A model generated the notes under the pieces. That model did not search any database and was not told where the DNA came from. It worked only from the letters and a program-made list of their open reading frames with translations. Below, piece after piece: positions 38,212 to 46,780 of a DNA stretch of 64,000 nt. Both the position numbers and the translations under genes were made by a program. The stretch is taken from contig JADKKQ010000003.1 in NCBI GenBank assembly GCA_016720425.1, positions 372,001-436,000 of the forward strand, read 5' to 3'. The stretch comes from Betaproteobacteria bacterium. Lineage in GTDB: Bacteria; Pseudomonadota; Gammaproteobacteria; Burkholderiales; Casimicrobiaceae. Every line of letters starts with the position of its first letter. The stretch's first letter is position 1.

Positions 38212-39150
38212 TTAGCCCAGCTCGGCGGTCAGCGCCGGAACGACCTCGAACAGGTCGCCCACGAGGCCGTAGTCGGCGATCTGGAAGATCGGCGCCTCGG
38301 GGTCCTTGTTGATGGCGACGATGACCTTGCTGTCCTTCATCCCGGCGAGGTGCTGGATGGCGCCGGAGATGCCGACGGCGATGTAGAGGTCCGGCGCGAC
38401 GATCTTGCCGGTCTGGCCGACCTGGTAGTCGTTCGGCACGTAGCCGGCGTCGACGGCGGCGCGCGACGCGCCGACCGCGGCGTTGAGCCGGGAAGCGAGC
38501 GCGTCGATGAGCTTGAAGCTCTCGGCGCTGCCGAGCGCGCGTCCGCCCGACACGACGACGCGGGCGCTGGTGAGCTCGGGCCGGTCGGACTGGTGGATCT
38601 CCTGGCCGGTGATCCGCGCGAGCCCGCTGTCGGCCGCGGCGGCAACGCTCTCGACCGTGGCGCTGCCGCCGCCGGCGGCGACGGCGTCGAAGGCGGTGGC
38701 GCGCACGGTGATCACCTTGATCGCGTCCTTCGATTGCACGGTGGCGAAGGCGCTGCCGGCGTAGATCGGGCGCACGAAGGTGTCCGGTGATTCCACGGCG
38801 ATGATCTCGGAGATCTGCGCGACGTCGAGCAGCGCCGCGAGCCGCGGCGCGACGCTCTTGCCGAACCCGGTCGCCGGAGCGAGCACGTGCGTGTAGCTGC
38901 CGGCGCGGATCACCGCCAGCGCGACCGCGGCGACGTTCTCGGCCACCGGTTCGGCGAGGTGCGCGGCCTCGGCCAGCAGGACCCGGGCGACGCCGGGCAG
39001 CGCCGCCGCGGCCTGCGCGACCGCCGCCGCGCCGCTGCCGGCGACGAGCACGTGGACGTCGCCGCCGATCTTCTGCGCCGCGGCGACGGTGTTGAGGGTC
39101 GCGGGGAAGAGCACCGCGTTGTTGTGGTCGGCGAGGATGAGCGTGGTCAT
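38212..39150 (-). CDS. etfA: electron transfer flavoprotein alpha subunit
   Basis: A 312-residue FAD-binding subunit. The N-terminal TLILADHN and the C-terminal signature with YVPNDYQVGQTGKIVAPDLYIAVGISGAIQHLAG (read in pieces: NDYQVGQTGKIVAP and GISGAIQHLAG) bind FAD. SGGRALGS and INKDPEAPIF are also conserved. The ATG at 39150 starts one base after the etfB stop. The heterodimer takes electrons from acyl-CoA dehydrogenases and passes them to a membrane quinone oxidoreductase. Confidence 0.95.
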   Translation of the reverse strand: MTTLILADHNNAVLFPATLNTVAAAQKIGGDVHVLVAGSGAAAVAQAAAALPGVARVLLAEAAHLAEPVAENVAAVALAVIRAGSYTHVLAPATGFGKSVAPRLAALLDVAQISEIIAVESPDTFVRPIYAGSAFATVQSKDAIKVITVRATAFDAVAAGGGSATVESVAAAADSGLARITGQEIHQSDRPELTSARVVVSGGRALGSAESFKLIDALASRLNAAVGASRAAVDAGYVPNDYQVGQTGKIVAPDLYIAVGISGAIQHLAGMKDSKVIVAINKDPEAPIFQIADYGLVGDLFEVVPALTAELG

Positions 39151-39151
39151 G

Positions 39152-39901
39152 TCAGACAATCACTTTCGCTTCGTTGCGCAGCTTGGCGACGAGTTCCTTC
39201 ACGTCGGCCACCTTGCCTCCGCCCTGCCGCTTCGGCGGCTCGACCACCTTCAGCGTCGTCAGCCGGGGCGCGACGTCGACCCCCAGCGCCGCGGGCTGCA
39301 CGTGTCGAGCGGCTTCTTCTTCGCCTTCATGATGTTCGGCAGCGTCGCGTAGCGCGGCTCGTTGAGGCGCAGGTCGGCGGTGATCCATCGGCAGCGCCGC
39401 CGCGAGGGTCTCGAGGCCGCCGTCGACCTCGCGCTTCACCGTCGCCTGGTCGCCGGCGAGGTCGATTTTCGAGGCCGACGTCGCCTGCGCCCAGCCCAGC
39501 AGCGCGGCGAGCATCTGCCCGGTCTGGTTGGCGTCGTCGTCGATCGCCTGCTTGCCGCAGATCACCAGCCGCGGCTGCTCCTTGTCGACCAGCGCCTTCA
39601 GCAGCTTGGCGACCGCCAGCGGCTGCAGATCGACGTCGGTCTCGACCAGGATCGCACGGTCGGCCCCGAGCGCCAGCGCCGTGCGCAGCGTCTCCTGGCA
39701 GGCCGCGAGGCCGCAGGACACGGCGACGATCTCGGTCGCAAGGCCTTTCTCCTTCAGGCGCACCGCCTCCTCGACGGCGATCTCGTCGAAGGGGTTCATC
39801 GACATCTTGACGTTGGCGAGGTCGACGCCGGTGCCGTCGGGCTTCACCCGCACCTTGACGTTGTAATCGACGACGCGCTTGACGGGGACGAGGACTTTCA
39901 T
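39152..39901 (-). CDS. etfB: electron transfer flavoprotein beta subunit, internal 83 bp out of frame
   Basis: A 249-residue AMP-binding subunit with MKVLVPVKRVVDYN and GKQAIDDDANQTGQMLAALLGW. It looks intact, but codons about 173-200 read as Arg/His-rich nonsense. The next frame gives the expected ITADLRLNEPRYATLPNIM and KAKKKPLDT. Two bases are missing near 39384 and one near 39301, so the frame is lost then restored with a net loss of three. The rest, from PAALGVDVAPR to the C-terminus, is normal. A sequence error is far more likely than a real variant. Confidence 0.92.
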   Translation of the reverse strand: MKVLVPVKRVVDYNVKVRVKPDGTGVDLANVKMSMNPFDEIAVEEAVRLKEKGLATEIVAVSCGLAACQETLRTALALGADRAILVETDVDLQPLAVAKLLKALVDKEQPRLVICGKQAIDDDANQTGQMLAALLGWAQATSASKIDLAGDQATVKREVDGGLETLAAALPMDHRRPAPQRAALRDAAEHHEGEEEAARHVQPAALGVDVAPRLTTLKVVEPPKRQGGGKVADVKELVAKLRNEAKVIV

Positions 39902-39934
39902 GGCAGTGGCCGAGAGGGTGGAGAGGAAGCCGTC

Positions 39935-39940
39935 ATTATA
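39935..39940 (-). promoter_or_regulatory. -10 box for the etfBA operon
   Basis: A perfect TATAAT on the minus strand, 34 bases upstream of the etfB ATG. The -35 region is GC-rich and not recognisable. It implies that etfBA is transcribed apart from the upstream secretion genes. Confidence 0.45.
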
Positions 39941-39987
39941 CCGCTCCGGGGTCGGCGCCCCGCCCGGCGCGCCCCAGCCGCCCGCGG

Positions 39988-42135
39988 TCACGCCCCCGCG
40001 GGCCGCGGCAGTTCGATCACCCGGTCGGGCGCCAGCGCCGCAGGGACCCGGTGGGTGATGAACAGGATCGTCACCTGGCGGCGAAAGCGCGCGATGGTCG
40101 CGGCGATCTGCTCGGCGACGGCGGGATCGAGACTGCTGGTGGCCTCGTCGAAGATCAACACCCGGGGCCGCTTCAGCAGCGCGCGCGCGATCGCGATCCG
40201 CTGCCGCTGGCCGCCGGACAGGCCCGTGCCCCGCTCGCCCAGCAGTGTCTGGTAGCCGTCCGGCAGGGCCTGCAGGACGGCGTGGATCTCCGCCAGCCGA
40301 CAGGCCTGGACCACCCCCTCGTGCGAGGCGTGCGGATGGGCGACGACCAGGTTGTCGTGCACGTTGCCGGAGAAGAGCACGGTCTCCTGCGGCACGACGC
40401 CCAGCGCCGTTCGCAGCTCGTTGGCGGCGAGCGAGCGCGTGTCGCGACCGTCGAGCCGCACCTCTCCCTCGGTGGGATGGACGAAGCCCTGCAGCAGCTT
40501 CGCCAGCGTGCTCTTGCCGGCGCCGGATGCGCCGATGATCGCCACGCACTCGCCGGCCGCGACGTCGAGATCGAAGCCCTGCAGTACGCGCGGTCGGGCC
40601 GCGGCGTAGCGGAAGCCGACGCCGCGGAACTCGACGCGCGCCGGCCCGGTGGCCTCCACCGCGGCGACCAGCGTCCGCGGCTCCGGCGGCACGTCCATGA
40701 TGTCGGCCAGCCGCCGCACGGCGATGGTCGCCATCTGGAACTGCTGCCAGAGGCCGACCAGACGCAGCATCGGCTGCGTGACCCGGGCCGCGAACATCTG
40801 GAACGCCACCAGCATGCCGATGGTGAAATCCGGCCCCCGCATCACCAGCATCGCGCCGAGGCAGAGCACCGCGGCGCCCTGCAGCTGCTCCAGCGCCCCG
40901 GCCAGCGTGTGGTAGGTGTTGGCGAGGCAGCGCGTGGCGAAGCTCGCGTCCAGATAGGTGCGCAGCTGGGCGTCGTAGCGCCGCTCGAGCGCGCTCTCCA
41001 TCTGCAGCGACTTGACGGTCTCGATGCCGGCGACGTGCTCGGTGACGAACGCCTGGTTGCGCGCACCGCGCAGGAACTGCTCGTCGAGCCGCACCTGGAA
41101 CAGCGGTGCCGCCAGCGCGCTGAGGACGACGATCAGCACCATCAGCGCCAGCGTCACCGCCGACAGCGGAACGCTGTAGACGAGCATGAAGCCGAGGAAG
41201 AGCCCGATGAACGGCACGTCGAGCAGCAGCGTCACCGTCGCGCCGGAGAGGAACTCGCGGATGGTCTCGATGCCCTGCAGCCGTGCCGCCAGCACGCCGG
41301 TGGGCCGCCGCTCGAAGAACGGCAGCGGCAGCCGGATGAGGTGGCGGAAGACGGCGCTGCCCAGCGCGGCGTCGACGGCGTTGCCGACGTGCGCGACCAG
41401 GAACTGGCGGATCCAGCCGAGCAGGCTGGAGAACACGATCAGCGACGCTAGCGCCACGGCGATCACCGCCAGCGTGCTCTCGACCTGGTGGGCGATCACC
41501 TTGTCGATGATGATCTGGCTGCACAGCGGCGTCGCCAGCGCGATCAGCTGCACCGCGAGCGACGCCGCGAGCACGTCGCGGACGGCACGGCGGTGGCGCA
41601 GCAGTTCGTCCGCGAACCAGCGGAAGCCGAAGCCGCGCCGTCGCGGCAACGCGTCGTCGTCGTCGCCGGGCGCGGCGTCGGCCTCGACGGCGAGCAGCCG
41701 GCCGCTCGCCACCGCGTCGAAGTCGGCGGCGCTCATCACCGTCGGCTCGTTGCTGCCGGCGTGGAACAGAAGCACTCGCGCCGACTCGATCCGCACCACC
41801 AGCGCGAGGCGCGCCGCCGGGACGCGCGGCGACGCCCCCTCGGGCCGCGCCGGATCCGCGGCGCGCATCGCATCGGCGGAAGGATGCAGAAAGGCGATCG
41901 CGGGCAGCAGCTCGGCGGGGACGCGACCGCGGGCGACCTCGACCACCCGCGCACGCAGGCCCAGGTCGGCGAGTGCGGCGATCAGTTGCGTCGCCGAGCA
42001 CGGTGGCGGGCACTCGCGCTGCAGCAGCGCGGCGCTGAACGGCAGGCGATGGAGGTTGCACAGGCTGCCCGCCGCCCACAGCAGGTCGTCCTGGGTCAAC
42101 GCGATGGTCCGCGGATCGGGCGCTGCGTCGCGCAT
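39988..42135 (-). CDS. type I secretion ABC transporter with C39-like domain
   Basis: A 715-residue HlyB/LapB-type exporter. The first 150 residues resemble a C39 peptidase but lack the catalytic Cys in the usual DC-G position (here QDDLLWAAG), so it is a non-cleaving C39-like domain that binds the RTX substrate. The membrane domain spans about 190-460. The ATPase has GASGAGKST, LSGGQRQRIAIARAL, VLIFDEATSSLD and ITHR. The start is 5 bases after the membrane fusion gene. An outer-membrane TolC gene is not in the window. Confidence 0.92.
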   Translation of the reverse strand: MRDAAPDPRTIALTQDDLLWAAGSLCNLHRLPFSAALLQRECPPPCSATQLIAALADLGLRARVVEVARGRVPAELLPAIAFLHPSADAMRAADPARPEGASPRVPAARLALVVRIESARVLLFHAGSNEPTVMSAADFDAVASGRLLAVEADAAPGDDDDALPRRRGFGFRWFADELLRHRRAVRDVLAASLAVQLIALATPLCSQIIIDKVIAHQVESTLAVIAVALASLIVFSSLLGWIRQFLVAHVGNAVDAALGSAVFRHLIRLPLPFFERRPTGVLAARLQGIETIREFLSGATVTLLLDVPFIGLFLGFMLVYSVPLSAVTLALMVLIVVLSALAAPLFQVRLDEQFLRGARNQAFVTEHVAGIETVKSLQMESALERRYDAQLRTYLDASFATRCLANTYHTLAGALEQLQGAAVLCLGAMLVMRGPDFTIGMLVAFQMFAARVTQPMLRLVGLWQQFQMATIAVRRLADIMDVPPEPRTLVAAVEATGPARVEFRGVGFRYAAARPRVLQGFDLDVAAGECVAIIGASGAGKSTLAKLLQGFVHPTEGEVRLDGRDTRSLAANELRTALGVVPQETVLFSGNVHDNLVVAHPHASHEGVVQACRLAEIHAVLQALPDGYQTLLGERGTGLSGGQRQRIAIARALLKRPRVLIFDEATSSLDPAVAEQIAATIARFRRQVTILFITHRVPAALAPDRVIELPRPAGA

Positions 42136-42140
42136 CGCGG

Positions 42141-43502
42141 CTAGCGCTCGCGCGCCGCGTCGTGCCAGGCGCGACGCACCGGCGCGACCAGGTATTCGAG
42201 CAGCGTGCGCTCGCCCAGCCGGATCTCGGCCACCGCCTGCATGCCCGCCGCCAGCGGCAGCGACCGGCCGTCGAACGGCAGCGATTGCCCGGCCAGCGCC
42301 ACCCGCGCCCGATAGGCGGTGCCCGGATCCGCCGCGGCGTCGGCCGGGGCGTCGCGGCGCCCCGTCGCGCCCCCGGCCGCGTCCGGGCTCACCCGCTCGA
42401 TCACGCCGTCGACGAGCCCGTATTTCTGGAACGGATATGCGGCGAGCTTCACCCTGGCCGTCTGCCCCGCGCGGACGAAGCCGACGTCGGCGTTGGGGAT
42501 CAGCACCTCCGCCTGCAGCTCCTCGCCGGCGGGGACCAGCGTCAGCAGCACGGTACCGGCGGCAACGACGGCGCCGCGCGTGTGCGTGGCGAGCTCCTTG
42601 ACCACGCCCGCCTGCGGCGCGCGCAGCTCGATGCCCGCAGCCCGTGCCAGACCCTTGGCGAGCTCCTCGGCGACGCGCGAGCGCTGGCCCGCGGCCTGCG
42701 CGCGCTCGGCGTGCAACTGCGCGCGATGGATCGAGGTCACCTGCGCCAGTCGCCGCTCCGCCTGCGCGAGGCCGGCGCGCAGGCTCGCCACCGTGTGCTC
42801 CTGCGCGCGCTGCTCGTGCTCCTTCTCGATGCGCTCGCGCTCGCGCTCGAGCGCCGCGAGCTCGCTCACGAAGCCCTCGCGCTGCAGCCGCCGGTAACGC
42901 TCGTCCAGCGTCCGATAGATGGGCAGCGTGCGCGCGAGCTTGGCCTCGACCTCGACCGCCGCGGCGAGCTCCTGGGAGACGCGGGCGAGCAGCGCCGCCT
43001 CCTGCGCGACGGCGTCGCGGTAGGCCGCCCGGTTCGCCGCGTGCAGCGCGACGGCGCGCGCATAGGCGTCGTCGGCATCGCCGGGCAGGCGGTCCAGCGG
43101 CCGGTCGGCCAGCTCGGCGTCGATGCGCCGCAGCTGCAGCAGCCGTGCCGTGAGCTCGGCGGCGAGCGCGCGAGTCTCGGCCTCGATCTCGCTCGCGTCC
43201 AGGCGGACGAGCACTTGCCCCGGCAGCACGGTCTCGCCCTCGGCGACCAGAATGTCGCGAATGACCGCCGTCGTCGCCGGCTGGACGATCGGCAGCGCGA
43301 GCCGCGGCACCAGCCGCCCCTGCGCCACGGCGACGATGTCGAGCCGGCCGAAGCTCGCCCAGAGCAGGATGCCGCCGAGCAGCGCCAGCAGGCAGTGCAG
43401 CAGCCGCGCGGCGAGCGGCGACGGCGGCAGGTCGCCGCCCGGCCCGGGCGCGGGCCGCGACCGCTCGCGCTCGCTCGCCCGGGTCTCGCCTCCGTCGCGC
43501 AT
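42141..43502 (-). CDS. type I secretion membrane fusion protein (HlyD family)
   Basis: A 453-residue periplasmic adaptor. One membrane helix lies near residues 30-55 (LLALLGGILLWASFG). The lipoyl-like halves (GRLVPR...VLPGQVLVRLDASE and LRAPQAGVVKELATHT) flank a long Glu/Arg/Ala-rich coiled coil. The C-terminal barrel (AEVLIPNADVGFVRAGQTARVKL) is typical of HlyD/LapC. Positioned between the RTX gene and the exporter, it completes the inner-membrane part of one secretion unit. The ATG at 43502 is chosen since the earlier in-frame region is arginine-rich and unlike the family. Confidence 0.92.
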   Translation of the reverse strand: MRDGGETRASERERSRPAPGPGGDLPPSPLAARLLHCLLALLGGILLWASFGRLDIVAVAQGRLVPRLALPIVQPATTAVIRDILVAEGETVLPGQVLVRLDASEIEAETRALAAELTARLLQLRRIDAELADRPLDRLPGDADDAYARAVALHAANRAAYRDAVAQEAALLARVSQELAAAVEVEAKLARTLPIYRTLDERYRRLQREGFVSELAALERERERIEKEHEQRAQEHTVASLRAGLAQAERRLAQVTSIHRAQLHAERAQAAGQRSRVAEELAKGLARAAGIELRAPQAGVVKELATHTRGAVVAAGTVLLTLVPAGEELQAEVLIPNADVGFVRAGQTARVKLAAYPFQKYGLVDGVIERVSPDAAGGATGRRDAPADAAADPGTAYRARVALAGQSLPFDGRSLPLAAGMQAVAEIRLGERTLLEYLVAPVRRAWHDAARER

Positions 43503-43546
43503 CGTGGCTCTCGCGGGGCTGGCGCCTCGGCGCGGCCGGCGCGCGG

Positions 43547-45331
43547 TCAGCGCCGCAGCGGTGGTGGCGCGATGCGCCCCCACGGCGACGCATCGGCGCC
43601 CGCGCCCGTGGACCCGAACGACGGCGGCAGCGGCGCGTCGCCGGACGGCCAGCCGGCGAACGCCAGCGGTCCGGCGGCGGCCGGCAGCGCGTCGCAATCG
43701 GCGCCGGCCTCACCGGCGCCCGCGAGAGCGATGGCGATATCGGCGGCGGCGGGAACCGCCGGCACGGCCGCGTCGCCGCCGCCGCCCCCACCGGAGTCGT
43801 CCGCGCGTGCACCGGCCGAGGCGTCCGTCGCCAGCGCGGGCAGCGGGCCGGGAGATCCGAAGCCCGCGAGGGCGCGCTGGATCCCGGCGAGATCCGGAAT
43901 CGGCGGCGGCGGTGGCGGCACGGCCGCCCACCACCGCTCGCCCGGCAGTACGGCGCCCGGCGCCGCCGCCGGGTCCGCGCTTTCCGCGGCGGCCTCGCCC
44001 TCGGGCAGCGGAGCCGCCGACTCCGGCGCGGCGGCGAGCGTGATCCCGAAACTGCCGTCGTGCCAACCGCGAATCCGCAACAGGTCGCTGCCGGCGGTCC
44101 GGCCGGCTTCGCGGTCGGCGGTGTCTTGCAGCAGCAGGTCCCCGGCGGCCTGCGTCAGCGTCACCTGCCCGTCGGCCAGCGTCCAGGTCCCGTCGGCGCT
44201 TTGCCGCGCGACGCCGCCCAGCGCCTCGCCGTCCCACAGCAGGCGGCCGTCGCCGTCGCTGTCGACGACGACGTCCTCGCCGTCGCCGGCGTCGAACGCG
44301 TAGGTGTCCTGCCCCGCCCCGCCCAGCAGCAGGTCGCGCCCGCGACCGCCGGCGAGGAGATCGTCACCGGACCCGCCATCGAGCCGGTCGCTGCCGCTGC
44401 CGCCGTCGAGCTCGTCGTCGCCGGCGCCGCCGTCGAGGTCGTCGGTGCCCGCACCGCCCAGCAGCAGGTCGCCGCCCTGCCCGCCGTCGAGGAGGTCGTC
44501 ACCCTGCCCGCCCCGGAGCACGTCGTCGCCGCGCTCGCCGTGCAGCCGATCGGTGCCCCCGGCCCCGGTGACCGCCTCGTCGGCCGCCGTGCCGAAGACC
44601 ACCTGGTGGCGAACCGAGGCCTCGCCAGCTTCGCCGCCGCCGAGCGTCAGCGTCACCGGCCCGCCGTCGGCGCCGACCCGCCCGCGATCGACGAAGGTCC
44701 ACTGCGTCGTCGCCGGCACGGCAGCGGCCCGCTCGTCGGCGCCCGCGTGCATCCACGCGACGAACTTCGCCCGGTCGTCGAGCCAGGAGTCGGCCAGCAG
44801 CCGCTCGCCGCTGTCCGGATTGAAGCGATCCGCGTCGCCGCCGGCGTTATAGGTCGCGAACACGCCGCGGTTGCCGGTGAGCGCGAAGGCGTCGCCGTGC
44901 TGCAACGCCACGCGGGCCCCCAGGTCGCCGCGGGCGAGCGCCGCCAGCGCGTCGCTGCCCTGGCCGGCCAGCGCGACCACGCGCGCCCGGTGCGCGGGGT
45001 CGGCGACGAAGCCGTCGAGCAGCGCGGCGCGGTCGGCACCGAGGGTCGCGGCGGCAGGCCCCAGGAGGCGCGACAGCGTGGCGTAGAGGCCGGCGGCACG
45101 CGCGCTGTCGTCGGCTCCGGCGTGTTCCCAGATCGCGGCCAGCGCCGCCGGATCGAGCGTCGGGTCGAGCGCGCCCAGCCAGCGCTCGACGCGCCCTCGA
45201 TCGAGCGGTGCGGCGACGGCGGCGGGGAACTCCGGCGCGACGCCGTCCGGCAGTCGCGCGGTCGACGTCATCGCCGCGCGTGGGTCGAAGTGCCCGCGGC
45301 GGACGGGCGGTTGCGTCGCTGTCGTTTCCAT
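43547..45331 (-). CDS. RTX calcium-binding protein, probable substrate of the adjacent type I secretion system
   Basis: A 594-residue acidic protein. An N-terminal region of about 250 residues, unrecognised except for a stretch with FNPDSGERLLADSWLDDRAKF, precedes nine or so nonapeptide repeats of GGxGxDxLx type at about 256-340, which fold as calcium-binding beta-rolls. Then come a DGTWTLADGQVTLTQA block, a proline run at 472-478, and an Ala/Gly/Pro-rich tail with no classical signal peptide. This layout is that of a type I secreted RTX protein. The start at 45331 follows GGGGAGA; Met21 is an alternative. Role (adhesin, enzyme or surface layer) is unknown. Confidence 0.88.
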   Translation of the reverse strand: METTATQPPVRRGHFDPRAAMTSTARLPDGVAPEFPAAVAAPLDRGRVERWLGALDPTLDPAALAAIWEHAGADDSARAAGLYATLSRLLGPAAATLGADRAALLDGFVADPAHRARVVALAGQGSDALAALARGDLGARVALQHGDAFALTGNRGVFATYNAGGDADRFNPDSGERLLADSWLDDRAKFVAWMHAGADERAAAVPATTQWTFVDRGRVGADGGPVTLTLGGGEAGEASVRHQVVFGTAADEAVTGAGGTDRLHGERGDDVLRGGQGDDLLDGGQGGDLLLGGAGTDDLDGGAGDDELDGGSGSDRLDGGSGDDLLAGGRGRDLLLGGAGQDTYAFDAGDGEDVVVDSDGDGRLLWDGEALGGVARQSADGTWTLADGQVTLTQAAGDLLLQDTADREAGRTAGSDLLRIRGWHDGSFGITLAAAPESAAPLPEGEAAAESADPAAAPGAVLPGERWWAAVPPPPPPIPDLAGIQRALAGFGSPGPLPALATDASAGARADDSGGGGGGDAAVPAVPAAADIAIALAGAGEAGADCDALPAAAGPLAFAGWPSGDAPLPPSFGSTGAGADASPWGRIAPPPLRR

Positions 45332-45683
45332 GGCGTCTCCCCGGCGGCGGCGACCCGGAAACGGATCGCGGCGCGGCTTCGGTGGATACGCTAGGGCGCG
45401 GGCCCCGACGCCGTCAATTCGTCCGGATGGCCGAGGGCAGGCCCGCGGTCGCGGGCATCGCGCTGATCCGCAAGCACATTAGCCGCCGCGGCGAGCCCCC
45501 GCCTGACAGCGCTGACAGGGGTCAGAGGCTGAGAGTTTTTCGGGCGTGTCCGAGCAGCGCGGCAGAAGGTGCCCGATCGAGGCGCCAAGCGCAGCCATAG
45601 CTCGGGCTATGGCGAGCATTGGCAACGACGAGCGGGCGCCTTATGGCGTGATGAGCGGGCATGATCGAGAGACTCTCAGCCTC
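45332..45683. other. intergenic region between mnhG and the RTX operon
   Basis: This 352-base gap holds the candidate RTX promoter and, from 45524, most of palindromic element B. A short hairpin CTGAC-AGGG-GTCAG lies just before the element. No credible gene is seen in either strand. Confidence 0.5.
45388..45417 (-). promoter_or_regulatory. candidate sigma70-type promoter of the RTX/secretion operon
   Basis: On the minus strand TTGACG (45417-45412) and TAGCGT (45393-45388) are separated by 18 bases, and the RTX start codon lies 57 bases further on. The -35 is five of six to consensus, the -10 weaker. Confidence 0.4.
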
Positions 45684-45684
45684 T
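45524..45684. repeat. 161 bp palindrome with perfect ends and central hairpin (element B)
   Basis: AGAGGCTGAGAGT (45524-45536) is repeated perfectly in inverse at 45672-45684. A perfect hairpin CCATAGC-TCGG-GCTATGG at 45595-45612 sits exactly on the dyad centre. The arms align over most of their length (AAGGTGCCCG against AAGGCGCCCG). The right end overlaps the mnhG stop codon and continues as TCTCAGGGC, the same nine bases as at the right end of element A. Confidence 0.8.
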
Positions 45685-46022
45685 CAGGGCGGAGGCGGCT
45701 CGCGCCGCAGGCGGTCGAGGTGCAGCGCCGCCTTGACCAGGAGATGCGCGCTGATCGGCGCGGTGAGCAGCACGAACAGCGTGATCAGCACTTCGGTGAA
45801 ACTCGGTCGTCCCTGCTCGACGCTGAAGTACAGCGCCGAAGCGAGCAGCACGCCGCCGACGCCCAGCGTCGTCGACTTGGTCGGGCCGTGCAGCCGGCGA
45901 TAGAAATCGGACAGCTTGACCAGGCCGATGGAGCCGATCAGCGCGAACAGCGCGCCGACGACGAGCAGCGCGGCGATCAGCAGGTCGGCCCAGAACGGCA
46001 GTGCGGCAAGGGTGGTGTTCAT
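45684..46022 (-). CDS. mnhG: Mrp Na+/H+ antiporter subunit G
   Basis: A 112-residue membrane protein with three helices. The block IGSIGLVKLSDFYRRLHGPTKSTTLG is the hallmark of MnhG/PhaG (key residues Asp in LSDFY and the GPTK motif). It is the last gene of the six-gene operon. The stop codon lies inside the arm of palindromic element B. Subunit G is needed for assembly and activity of the complex. Confidence 0.93.
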   Translation of the reverse strand: MNTTLAALPFWADLLIAALLVVGALFALIGSIGLVKLSDFYRRLHGPTKSTTLGVGGVLLASALYFSVEQGRPSFTEVLITLFVLLTAPISAHLLVKAALHLDRLRREPPPP

Positions 46023-46028
46023 CGGCTC

Positions 46029-46298
46029 TCAGTCGATGATGTGGCCGCGGACGATGTACTTGGCAAGCGCCACGGTGCCGACGAAGCCCAGCATCGCGAT
46101 CACCAGCGCGGCCTCGAAGTACAGCCGGGTGTCGAGCCGGATGCCGAGCAGGATCAGCAGCGCCATGCCGTTCACGTACAGCGTGTCGAGCGCCAGGATG
46201 CGGTCGGGCGCGGACGGTCCGCGCAGCAGGCGCCAGAGCGCGAGCACGAAGGCGATGCCGAAGCCGCCGATCACCCAGGGCAGTACCGTTGCCGTCAT
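46029..46298 (-). CDS. mnhF: Mrp Na+/H+ antiporter subunit F
   Basis: An 89-residue protein with three membrane helices. The conserved core LRGPSAPDRILALDTLYVN (Asp in PDRILALD) identifies MnhF/PhaF. The start overlaps the mnhE stop by four bases and the stop lies six bases before mnhG, so the genes are coupled. Length matches the family. Confidence 0.92.
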   Translation of the reverse strand: MTATVLPWVIGGFGIAFVLALWRLLRGPSAPDRILALDTLYVNGMALLILLGIRLDTRLYFEAALVIAMLGFVGTVALAKYIVRGHIID

Positions 46299-46780
46299 CC
46301 GAAGATCTCCCGCAGCGGGGTTTCGTAGCGCGCCTTGATGTCGGCGACCAGCGCCGCCTCGTCGGTCAGGTGCAGCGCGTGGATCAGCAGGTGGCTGCGG
46401 TCGGCGGCGACCGCGCAGCTCAGCGTCCCCGGCGTCATGGTGATGATCGTCGCCAGCACGGTGATCGCGTGCGCATCGGTGAGCGCGAGCGGCAGCCGCA
46501 CGAATCCCGGGTGGATCGCGCTCTCCGGCCCGAGCACCTGCCGCGCGACCTCGACGTTGCAGACGACGATGTCGCGCAGCACGACCAGCGCGAGCCGCGC
46601 GATGGCCACCGGCCGCCCGATGCGGGGCGATGGGTCGCGCCACGGCGCCAGCGCGAGCGGCAGCGCCCAGGCCAGTGCGCCGCCGAGCAGCACCTGGCCG
46701 GGCGCCAGCGTGTCGTGCAGCAACAGCCAGGCGACCCATAGCACGGCCGAGAGCAGCGGCGCCGGCAGCAGCCGCTTCAT
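46295..46780 (-). CDS. mnhE: Mrp Na+/H+ antiporter subunit E
   Basis: A 161-residue protein with two N-terminal membrane segments and a cytoplasmic tail. The motif VNVEVARQVL-like VCNVEVARQVLGPESAIHPGF and TMTPGTLSCAV are typical of MnhE/PhaE. Start overlaps the mnhD stop by four bases. The tail HLTDEAALVADIKARYETPLREIFG is usual for the proteobacterial forms. Confidence 0.93.
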   Translation of the reverse strand: MKRLLPAPLLSAVLWVAWLLLHDTLAPGQVLLGGALAWALPLALAPWRDPSPRIGRPVAIARLALVVLRDIVVCNVEVARQVLGPESAIHPGFVRLPLALTDAHAITVLATIITMTPGTLSCAVAADRSHLLIHALHLTDEAALVADIKARYETPLREIFG

